From Candidatus Contubernalis alkalaceticus (GTDB lineage Bacteria > Bacillota > Dethiobacteria > SKNC01), in contig NZ_CP054699.1 of the NCBI RefSeq assembly GCF_022558445.1, forward strand, positions 204,001 through 268,000: a stretch of DNA of 64,000 bases, read 5' to 3'. Position numbers and translations under genes: made by a program. Positions 52,191-59,266 of this stretch are shown in pieces; the stretch's first letter is position 1, and every line of letters begins with the position of its first letter. The notes under the pieces were generated by a model, which searched no databases, was not told where the DNA came from, and saw only the letters and a program-made list of their open reading frames with translations.

Positions 52191-53063
52191 ATGCAGCAAG
52201 GTCGGTCTAAGAAACAGGAAATTATAGTAGTGATACTAGAAGCTTCTAGAAAGCTCGCGACTTTAGTCGTGAAAGGTTCACGAAAGGATGATTATCTTAT
52301 GTCAAATGTTGAAGAAAAGCTAGCAATGTCATTAACAGCTGAATCCACCGAATTGATACCCTATCTCCCGTATTTGCTGCAGGATTTATGGGAGCTTGGT
52401 TCATCACCTAAGGATATTATTTACATGGTTTCAAAACACATAAATACATCCAATAAAACTAAGGTGTTGGACTTGGCTTGCGGTAAAGGCGCTGTAAGCA
52501 TCCATTTAGCTAAGGATTTGGGCTGCAAGGTAAAAGGAATTGATATAATTTCTGAGTTTATTGTCTTTGCCGATAAAAAAGCTCAAGAATATGGTGTTGA
52601 AACCTGCTGTGAGTTTACGGTGGGTGATATCAATGTGGCAGTAGAGAATGAAAAGGATTACGATATCGTTATTCTTGGAGCAGTCGGTAATGTGCTGGGG
52701 AGTCCGGAAGAAACATTAATTAAGCTAAAGAGTACAGTTAAAAACAGTGGATACATTTTTATTGATGATGTTTATGGGAAGGACGATTCTGATATAAGGT
52801 ATCCTACAAGGGCAAAATGGCTTATGATTTTTCAAAATTCAGGATTGAGGTTAATTGATGAAAAGCTGATTGATGACGATGAATTACGCAGTATAAATGT
52901 TGAGCAGCAGGCATTCATATTAAGGAGAGCCAATGAATTAAAGAAAATTCATCCAGAAAAGGCGAGTCTTTTTGAAAGTTATGTTCAGAGCCAGCAAGCT
53001 GAATGTGATGAGCTGGAAAACGAAATATCTGGAGTTACAATGCTTTTGCAGGTTGTAAAGTAA
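52191..53063 (+). CDS. Class I SAM-dependent methyltransferase
   Basis: 290 residues from ATG 52191 (GGAG 6 bases upstream). A shorter form from ATG 52299, with GAAAGGATG ahead of it, would have 254 residues and begins MSNVEEKLA; the first 36 residues look unrelated to the family, so the shorter start is quite possible. Motif I VLDLACGKGAVSIHLAKDLG, acidic VKGIDIISEF, and IVILGAVGNVLG define the SAM fold. The C-terminus is helical (RRANELKKIHPEKASLF). Substrate unknown; unrelated in sequence to the preceding methyltransferase outside the cofactor site. Confidence 0.8.
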   Translation: MQQGRSKKQEIIVVILEASRKLATLVVKGSRKDDYLMSNVEEKLAMSLTAESTELIPYLPYLLQDLWELGSSPKDIIYMVSKHINTSNKTKVLDLACGKGAVSIHLAKDLGCKVKGIDIISEFIVFADKKAQEYGVETCCEFTVGDINVAVENEKDYDIVILGAVGNVLGSPEETLIKLKSTVKNSGYIFIDDVYGKDDSDIRYPTRAKWLMIFQNSGLRLIDEKLIDDDELRSINVEQQAFILRRANELKKIHPEKASLFESYVQSQQAECDELENEISGVTMLLQVVK

Positions 53064-53130
53064 TGCACTCAGGGAGTTGTGTAAAACACTTTTTAATTGA
53101 GGGTGCCCCTGAACCACCTGAAATTTTTAC

Positions 53131-53159
53131 TTGACAATATGCAAAATATATATTACATT
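53131..53159 (+). promoter_or_regulatory. Promoter of the XRE/ABC operon (TTGACA-17-TACATT)
   Basis: Consensus -35, 17-base spacer, -10 TACATT, 44 bases ahead of the XRE start. The operator palindrome overlaps spacer and -10. Confidence 0.7.
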
Positions 53160-53183
53160 AATATGCAATATATATTTTGCATA
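53138..53183 (+). promoter_or_regulatory. Palindromic operator, 17-bp perfect inverted repeat
   Basis: TATGCAAAATATATATT and AATATATATTTTGCATA are perfect inverted repeats, separated by 12 bases that include ACATTAATATGC. Binding here would block the promoter; the adjacent XRE gene is the obvious candidate. Confidence 0.7.
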
Positions 53184-53202
53184 TTTAGCTTTATAAGCTG
53201 AG

Positions 53203-53424
53203 GTGATTTCGATAGTAAAAAACAGTGTTCGGTTAAATCGTGTTGAAAAAAAGCTAACTCAGGAGGAGCTTGCTGAAAAGGTGAGTGTAACAAGGCAGAC
53301 GATAGGGCTTATAGAGAAGGGGCAATATAATCCTACGATAGCACTGTGTCTTAAGCTATGCCAAGTTTTGGATAAATCTCTTGATCAACTTTTCTGGTTA
53401 GAGGAGGATGACGATGGAAAATGA
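53203..53424 (+). CDS. XRE-family transcriptional regulator (second pair)
   Basis: Up to 73 residues: RLNRVEKKLTQEELAEKVSV then TRQTIGLIEKGQYNPTIALC is the helix-turn-helix; LDKSLDQLFWLEEDDD ends it. Paralogous to the regulator at 32.3 kb (VTRQTI.LIEKG.YNP shared). The GTG at 53203 overlaps its own GAGGTG, so translation may start a few codons further at a non-standard codon. The last 11 bases overlap the following gene. Autoregulation through the palindrome is inferred. Confidence 0.88.
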   Translation: MISIVKNSVRLNRVEKKLTQEELAEKVSVTRQTIGLIEKGQYNPTIALCLKLCQVLDKSLDQLFWLEEDDDGK

Positions 53425-53842
53425 TGAAAGAATAAATATGGATGTTAAGAAGGCTAAAAGCCTTGGTTACACAATATTTTGGTTTGGTATTTTTGCGTCA
53501 CTTTTATATCGGTGGTTTTATGTCAATGAAACACTTATGAATACTCTTGATATTTTTTTAGTATGGGTAATAGCATCGCTGGTTCAGTTTTTTACTCTTG
53601 CGGTCAGTGGTATTCCAATTACATATCCTGTTTCAATGAACCAAAAAGAACAGCTGTATTTTATTTTATTAGTTCCTTTGTTTTCAGGGCTCCTGGCTGT
53701 TATGATTTCTTTCTTCTTCAAGCTGGTAGATGGCTTTAATTATTTATTACTTGTATTTGGCAGAGCGTATTTCAGTACTCTTTTTCTGTTTATTTTTTAT
53801 AAAACCATTTTATATTTCTGGGAAAGAAAAAATATAGAATAG
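53414..53842 (+). CDS. Four-helix membrane protein paired with XRE regulator (second pair)
   Basis: 142 residues with four predicted helices and the same head as its relative at 31.9 kb (DERINMDVKKAKSLGYTIFW with SLLYRWFYVNE versus LLYRQFIL). ATG 53414 follows GAGGAGG by 6 bases inside the XRE gene. The pair is followed by an ABC ATPase and a large permease, which suggests that the membrane protein works with, or senses the state of, this exporter. Unknown family role. Confidence 0.7.
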   Translation: MENDERINMDVKKAKSLGYTIFWFGIFASLLYRWFYVNETLMNTLDIFLVWVIASLVQFFTLAVSGIPITYPVSMNQKEQLYFILLVPLFSGLLAVMISFFFKLVDGFNYLLLVFGRAYFSTLFLFIFYKTILYFWERKNIE

Positions 53843-53926
53843 CATAATATTTAAATTACATAGAGATTACATGCCTTTTAGGCATATATCTAAAAAAAAT
53901 AATACTTGATGAGAAAGGAAGAAATA

Positions 53927-54667
53927 ATGCTTGAGATAAATAATCTTATAAAAAATTACGGTAAGAAGGAAGCAGTAAAAAAAATAAGCCTGTCAGTAAA
54001 ACCGGGAGAAATTTACGGGTTTCTAGGACACAATGGAGCGGGTAAGACTACGACTATAAAGGTATGTACTGGTCTTTTAAAACCCTCATCAGGAAGTGTT
54101 AGAATATGTGGATATGATATAGTGAGTGAGCCGCTGGAAGCTAAGAAAAACTTCGGGTATGTACCTGAAAACCCTTATTTGTTTGATAAGCTTACAGGAA
54201 GAGAGTTGTTGGATATGGTTTCAGGTATTTATATGAAAGACAAAAGATATAGTGCAGTAAAAAGGATAGATGAATTATTAAAAGAGCTGCAGATGACAGA
54301 TGAAGCAGATAAACTCATTGGGGCCTATTCACATGGTATGCGTAGAAAGATTACTATATGTGCTGCGCTTATACATAATCCATCTGTTATTTTTCTTGAT
54401 GAACCTACAACAGGTCTTGATGCTTCTAGTGCGAAAGCAGCTAAAGACTTGTTCAGAAAGCATGCCGATGAAGGTTCAGCAATTTTATTTACAACTCATG
54501 TATTAGAGATTGCGGAGCGATTGTGCGATAGAATAGGTATTATATATCAGGGTGAATTAATTGCTGAAGGCACATTTGAAGAGCTTAAAGAAAGATCTGA
54601 ATATCCCGGCACTACACTTGAAGACATTTTTTTGAATTTAACCAATAAGAACAGGGCAGAGGGGTGA
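53927..54667 (+). CDS. ABC transporter ATP-binding protein
   Basis: 246 residues: Walker A FLGHNGAGKTTTIKV, Q-loop YVPENPYLFDKLTG, signature YSHGMRRKITICAALI, Walker [16 protein letters not shown], and H-loop TTHVLEIAERLCD. The signature has H in place of the usual second glycine-adjacent G (SHGM), a common variant in CcmA-like export ATPases. ATG 53927 has AAAGGAAG ahead; seven upstream codons are before this site. Coupled to the permease gene that starts 6 bases after its stop. Confidence 0.92.
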   Translation: MLEINNLIKNYGKKEAVKKISLSVKPGEIYGFLGHNGAGKTTTIKVCTGLLKPSSGSVRICGYDIVSEPLEAKKNFGYVPENPYLFDKLTGRELLDMVSGIYMKDKRYSAVKRIDELLKELQMTDEADKLIGAYSHGMRRKITICAALIHNPSVIFLDEPTTGLDASSAKAAKDLFRKHADEGSAILFTTHVLEIAERLCDRIGIIYQGELIAEGTFEELKERSEYPGTTLEDIFLNLTNKNRAEG

Positions 54668-54673
54668 TATAAG

Positions 54674-56326
54674 ATGAATTATATCCTGTGGTTTTTGAAA
54701 CTGAGATTCTTAACCCTTAAAAACAGTTTATGGAAAGATGCAAAGACAATCATGAGGACTCTGATAATTGCAGCCCTTATCTTATGTGCCCAGTTTTTAT
54801 TGGCCTACTTATTAAAAAAGTATATTTTCAGCAGCGTAATACCAGCAAATGATGCACAAGTGAGACCTGTGCTTCTTATACTTTTCTTTGTTGCTGTAAT
54901 TTGGATCTATTTTATAGCATTTTTTCAAAGTATTAGCAATTTTGTCCGCCATTTTTTAAAATCACCTGATTTAAATTACCTCATCTCAATACCTGTTCCC
55001 TTAAACTATGTTTTTTTATTTAAATATTCTGAGTATATTATAAACAGCATCAAAGGCATAATTTTTGTAGTTTTCCCTTTCCTTGCAGCAATAGGACTGT
55101 CGGTAAAAGCCCCATGGTTTTACTATGCGGCCTTAATACCATTTTATATTATTGTATCTGTTATTCCGTGTACAATTGGTGTTGGTGTTGCCATGGTAGG
55201 AGTGAGAATTTTATCGTCCAAAGCATTTGGAATAATTTCATCAATTATTTCATTCGTTATAAATATAGTATTTGTAGTTCTTTTTTCAAGAGTACAGGAG
55301 ATTTCTCCAGACCATATTATAAGGATAGTTGAATTCATGCAAAAACCATTGATGTCTGATTTGATTCCTGTTACAGCAGGGACAAGGCTTTTTTATTCTA
55401 CGGTTTTTGGAGAGAATTTTCTGCAAGCACTTGTCTTTCTATTGATAATCTCAGCATTCTTTGTTGCAGCGGCTTTTGTTTTATCAAAGAAGTTATTTTT
55501 TGAGGTGTGGGTGAAAAACCAAACTGCTGTTGCTGCAGTTCACAGAAAAAGCACTACTGCTTCAAAATACAATAAAGAATCTAACAGCAGTGTTATATTT
55601 CAATGGATAAAAGGTGAATGGAGAATGGCAATCAGAAATCAGGAAATGCTTATGGGTTGTGTTTTTATGCTGATGTTTTTTTTATTTACCACTTTTATAT
55701 TTGTATATAAAGGATATTTTTCTACTGAACCCATGTTGGGCCTTTATATACTCATATCAGTTGCTTCTATATTCAATATTATGGCTGTCTCAATACCTTT
55801 TTTGCCTATAGAAATAGCATCGGATAAGGGTCTTTGGAAAAACCGTTTGTGGCTTCTTAAGGTTATGCCTTTGGAAGGGGGAAAAGTATTTGACATACAG
55901 TGTATTATGTTTCTTATTCCCGGTTATATAATAAGTCTGGCAGGTATTATATGTTATTCAATAATTAATGGTCTAAGCTTTCCTGTAATATTTTTGTCAG
56001 CATTGGTCTTAAAAGCCATACTTTATGGCAGCTCAGCAATATACAATTCAGTTGAACTCTTAGCATTAACAGAATTTTTTGAGAAGAATGCGTTTCTTGG
56101 GAATCTTCTTACCATAATTCTTCCTGTATTTTATGGGGTTTTATCGGCAGGAACCATAGCTTTGTTTTTTGCTGAAGATTTTATTTCAGATGTCCGGATT
56201 TTGTCGGGCATAAGTAGATTGTTAAGCCTTCCTGTTACAGTTGCAGTTTCTGTTGCAACAGTATTGGCAGCTTCTTTTGCAGCAAGAAAAATTTTTAAAA
56301 GGGCATGGGAGCATTTAGAAATATAA
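54674..56326 (+). CDS. ABC exporter permease, 12-helix type
   Basis: 550 residues with about 11-12 predicted membrane helices and no ATPase domain; a soluble segment lies near residue 285-310 (VHRKSTTASKYNKES). It resembles the large putative ABC exporter permeases next to CcmA-like ATPases in Clostridia. Substrate unknown. It completes the operon XRE, small membrane protein, ATPase, permease; the promoter and palindrome upstream of XRE would control all four. Confidence 0.8.
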   Translation: MNYILWFLKLRFLTLKNSLWKDAKTIMRTLIIAALILCAQFLLAYLLKKYIFSSVIPANDAQVRPVLLILFFVAVIWIYFIAFFQSISNFVRHFLKSPDLNYLISIPVPLNYVFLFKYSEYIINSIKGIIFVVFPFLAAIGLSVKAPWFYYAALIPFYIIVSVIPCTIGVGVAMVGVRILSSKAFGIISSIISFVINIVFVVLFSRVQEISPDHIIRIVEFMQKPLMSDLIPVTAGTRLFYSTVFGENFLQALVFLLIISAFFVAAAFVLSKKLFFEVWVKNQTAVAAVHRKSTTASKYNKESNSSVIFQWIKGEWRMAIRNQEMLMGCVFMLMFFLFTTFIFVYKGYFSTEPMLGLYILISVASIFNIMAVSIPFLPIEIASDKGLWKNRLWLLKVMPLEGGKVFDIQCIMFLIPGYIISLAGIICYSIINGLSFPVIFLSALVLKAILYGSSAIYNSVELLALTEFFEKNAFLGNLLTIILPVFYGVLSAGTIALFFAEDFISDVRILSGISRLLSLPVTVAVSVATVLAASFAARKIFKRAWEHLEI

Positions 56327-56520
56327 GTATGGCATATATTTTTCCAAAGAATCTACTTCCCAAAATTTTTAATATGCGTTTCCCTGCTATGATAATGCAA
56401 TTTTCCATTATGAGAGCTAAAAAGAAGGGTAAATATAAAAATTTTGGCTCATATCTGTTATAATATAGGATATAAAGGATTAACCGCCTAAAGATAGTGG
56501 TAATAGGAGGACAAAATTAC

Positions 56521-57006
56521 TTGGCAAAATGGAAAAACTTTAAAAGTCGATTCTACGATACTATTGAGAAACAGATTCTAGAGATTAACGAAAAACCATA
56601 TAAAGTTGCGCTGGGGTGCGCTCTTGGGATAGGAATAAACTTCTTTCCTACTATTGGTATTGGTTTTATTTTTGCCTTTGTACTGGCAGTGCTTTTTAGG
56701 GTTAACCGGGCCAGCGCGGCTGTAACCAGTCTCGTTACCGGACCTTTAATTCCCTTAATGTACGCTCTAAACCTGGTTATTGGAGGATTTATTCTGACTC
56801 CGGTTTCAGGTAAAGAAAACATTATTGAATTTGTGATCAGCCAGTACTCAATAATTTTAAAACTGGGAAATATCCAGGAAAAGCTTTTTGGTTTTCTAGA
56901 TTTTTTCGGCTCCACTTTTCTTTTAGGGGCAGCTGTTAATGCAGCACTATTTGGAACAGCATTTTATTTTTTTGTTGGATATATATTAAATAAGAGGTTC
57001 AAATAG
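56521..57006 (+). CDS. DUF2062 membrane protein
   Basis: 161 residues from TTG 56521 (AGGAGG about 10 bases upstream; a longer GTG reading runs through that site). The family hallmark is KPYKVALGCALGIGINFFPT and VTGPLIPLMYALNLVIGG, where the proline-glycine-rich first part is typical of DUF2062. Three to four membrane helices. Relatives are often linked to glycosyltransferase or lipid genes; no such neighbour is present. Function unknown. Confidence 0.82.
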   Translation: MAKWKNFKSRFYDTIEKQILEINEKPYKVALGCALGIGINFFPTIGIGFIFAFVLAVLFRVNRASAAVTSLVTGPLIPLMYALNLVIGGFILTPVSGKENIIEFVISQYSIILKLGNIQEKLFGFLDFFGSTFLLGAAVNAALFGTAFYFFVGYILNKRFK

Positions 57007-57098
57007 ATGTTTTAATATGATTAGTAGTACAATTGAACAAGGGAAAAATATAGGGGAGCAGCCGATGAAGCGGGACAAGCGGCCTGTACCTTTTGTCC

Positions 57099-57821
57099 CT
57101 ATTTGTCTCTGAGAAATTTTAGCAGGTTGTAGGACATGGTTTTAATTAAAATAAGGGAAATCACAGCGGAAACAAAACCACCTACAAGAGGAACTGTACG
57201 GACAAATCCGGTTTCCAGGGATTCTTGAGTGAAGGTTACTCCAATCCACTTGGCCCCCTGAACAAACAAGTTATATAGTCCAACCCGGGCAGCAAACCTC
57301 TGTGTTATCTCCTTGGTTGCCTGGACTGTCAGGCGCTTGGACAGCTTTCCTGCCAGAAGGGCAGCCTCCCTGGAACCAAACATTGCTCCCCAAAGAAGGT
57401 TCATTTTCAGCATCGGTTCTTTTGATCCGGATCCTTCGAAAATGTCCGGCCATCCGTATAAATAGGCCAGCTTTTGAGAAAGCCGGAGGGTCTGGCAATA
57501 AAACTGTGTTAGGTCCATGGGTATGGTTACCAGCATCCACCATCCCCCTGGCATACCCGCTAAAAAAGACAGAAATGTAATCATTACAGCATGCCGGTTT
57601 ATGCACCGCCGGGCTACTTGTTCCAGGACTTCACTGGAAACGGCCGTATGTTGTGGATAGGCAGCTGCTGCCTGCTCTACCATATCACTTTTGTAAAAGT
57701 GATGGAGTTCTTTTTTCAAAAACTCTTCCCGGTTCACCCTGGTCCCGGGAAGTCTTATTGATTTTTTTAACAGTCCGTACCAAGCAGACTGAAATCTTTC
57801 TTTTTTCAGCGCATTAGCCAA
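57099..57821 (-). CDS. EcsC-like protein
   Basis: 240 residues, TTG start with GGAGG ahead. The stretch MITFLSFLAGMPGGWWMLVT and the following IPMDLTQFYCQTLRLSQKLA, LYGWPDIFEG resembles the EcsC pattern (a glycine-rich hydrophobic loop, a D-L-x-x-F/Y-x-x-x-L-R helix, then a YG motif). A C-terminal hydrophobic helix pair (VPLVGGFVSAVISLILIKTM) follows. EcsC proteins are lipid-associated or export-linked, but their role is open. Divergent from the nitroreductase gene, with about 120 bases between. Confidence 0.55.
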   Translation of the reverse strand: MANALKKERFQSAWYGLLKKSIRLPGTRVNREEFLKKELHHFYKSDMVEQAAAAYPQHTAVSSEVLEQVARRCINRHAVMITFLSFLAGMPGGWWMLVTIPMDLTQFYCQTLRLSQKLAYLYGWPDIFEGSGSKEPMLKMNLLWGAMFGSREAALLAGKLSKRLTVQATKEITQRFAARVGLYNLFVQGAKWIGVTFTQESLETGFVRTVPLVGGFVSAVISLILIKTMSYNLLKFLRDK

Positions 57822-57940
57822 AGCTTAAAACCTCCCTACCCTGGCAAATAAGATGTTGTTTCTACATTCATTATATTATAAAGAAGTCAGGAAATCCTAC
57901 TATTATTATCTAATGCAGAAATAAGGAGGATAGTTTTTTG

Positions 57941-58774
57941 ATGAAAGCCATCGAAATAATACAAAAGAGAAGGTCTGTTCGCACGTATTCCAATATTTCC
58001 GTTGGCACCGAGACTAAGGAAAAATTGGAGAAAATATTTGAGGAACACAAAAAAGGCCCCTTTAATAACATAATGAGATTTAGACTGCTGGACCTGGGAA
58101 ACCTGGAAATTGGCGAGATGCGGAAGTTGGGCACCTATGGTGTGATAAAGGGCGCCAAACTTTATATCCTGGCAGCGGTAAAAGAAGGAACACGATGTAT
58201 GGAAGATGTGGGATACTGTATGGAACACATTATCCTAAAAGCCACCTCTTTTGGACTGGGAACCTGTTGGCTGGCGGGAACTTTTAAAAGAAGCAGTTTT
58301 GCTGAACAGATGCAGCTGTCGGAAGATGAACTTCTCCCGGCCATTATTCCGGTGGGTTATCCTGCAGAGAAGGCAGCCCTGGTGGAACGAATGATGCGTT
58401 TTGGGGTGAAAGCACGCCATAGGAAGCCCTGGGAAGAACTCTTTTTTAAAGAGGATGGAAAAACACCCTTGAGGAAAGAGGATGCAGGTAATTATAAGGA
58501 GGTCTTGGAGGCGGTTCGTCTGGGGCCATCGGCTACCAACCGTCAGCCCTGGCGGGTGATTAAAGATAATAAGGGCCTGTACCATTTGTACCTGCAGGAG
58601 AATTCCTTCTATAACAGGGCCCTGGGTAAAATTAGATTACAAAATATTGACATGGGGATTGCCATGTGCCATTTTGAATTGGCAGCCGGCCAGCTGGGGA
58701 TAAAAGGCCGGTGGCAGGAGGTTACTCCCGGGCTAGATCTAACTGGGTTAGATTATATTGTTTCTTGGGTGTAA
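57941..58774 (+). CDS. Nitroreductase family protein (TM1586-like)
   Basis: 277 residues in two tandem half domains. FMN-binding motif KRRSVRTYSNISVGTE at the start, GLGTCWLAGTFKRSSF in the middle, GPSATNRQPWRVI in the second half. The TM1586_NiRdase type carries both halves in one chain. Probably a flavin-dependent oxidoreductase of unknown substrate. ATG 57941 is preferred; TTG directly before it is also possible (AAGGAGG at 57923). Confidence 0.85.
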   Translation: MKAIEIIQKRRSVRTYSNISVGTETKEKLEKIFEEHKKGPFNNIMRFRLLDLGNLEIGEMRKLGTYGVIKGAKLYILAAVKEGTRCMEDVGYCMEHIILKATSFGLGTCWLAGTFKRSSFAEQMQLSEDELLPAIIPVGYPAEKAALVERMMRFGVKARHRKPWEELFFKEDGKTPLRKEDAGNYKEVLEAVRLGPSATNRQPWRVIKDNKGLYHLYLQENSFYNRALGKIRLQNIDMGIAMCHFELAAGQLGIKGRWQEVTPGLDLTGLDYIVSWV

Positions 58775-59080
58775 TTAAGCTGTCCTAGTAAGTATGTATC
58801 GGGAAGAAAATAAGTGAATATTCAATTTGGAAAAACCATTTTGAAAGCTACGAATTATTCTAGGAATGGCGCCGGAATACAAACAATTTAGCAGAAATAG
58901 ATGAGAAGCGGAAGAGTCGTCAAATAAAATGCAAAAGCCTGTACACGACCTTTCTGAATTATCTATTCCATTTCTATAATACAAATTAATATTCCTAAAA
59001 TAAGTTAAAATAAGTATATTTCTTGTAATGCCACGTATATCATGGTAAAATGAAAAAATGACAGAGGGACGTGTAGTTAT
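58775..59080. other. Intergenic region before the CheB/CheR locus
   Basis: 306 bases. Nothing coding is recognised; a promoter lies at the right end. Confidence 0.45.
59023..59051 (+). promoter_or_regulatory. Promoter (TTGTAA-17-TAAAAT)
   Basis: Reasonable sigma-A type promoter with 17-base spacing, 30 bases before the truncated HTH gene and about 215 bases before the CheB/CheR coding start. Confidence 0.5.
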
Positions 59081-59260
59081 ATGGCAATTAGCTATAATAA
59101 GCTTTGGAAAATTCTAATAGATAAGAAAATGAAAAAAATAGAGTTTATGGAAGCCGCAGGTATAGGTACAACTACACTTTCGAAGCTTCTAATTTTACAA
59201 CCTAAACTGCATTTTTCCCAAAAACAGTATTTATGCCAGTGTAGGCTTGGAATGGAGTGA
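59081..59260 (+). pseudogene. Truncated XRE/HTH_26-type regulator
   Basis: 59 codons with GAGGGACG ahead of ATG. The first 36 residues (MAISYNKLWKILIDKKMKKI, FMEAAGIGTTTLSKL) are a normal HTH_26 regulator start; the rest is replaced by unrelated sequence (ILQPKLHFSQKQY). The expected LKICKAL-type C-terminal helices are missing. Its TGA is in the same frame as the CheB/CheR gene that follows. Confidence 0.6.
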
Positions 59261-59266
59261 CAAACA

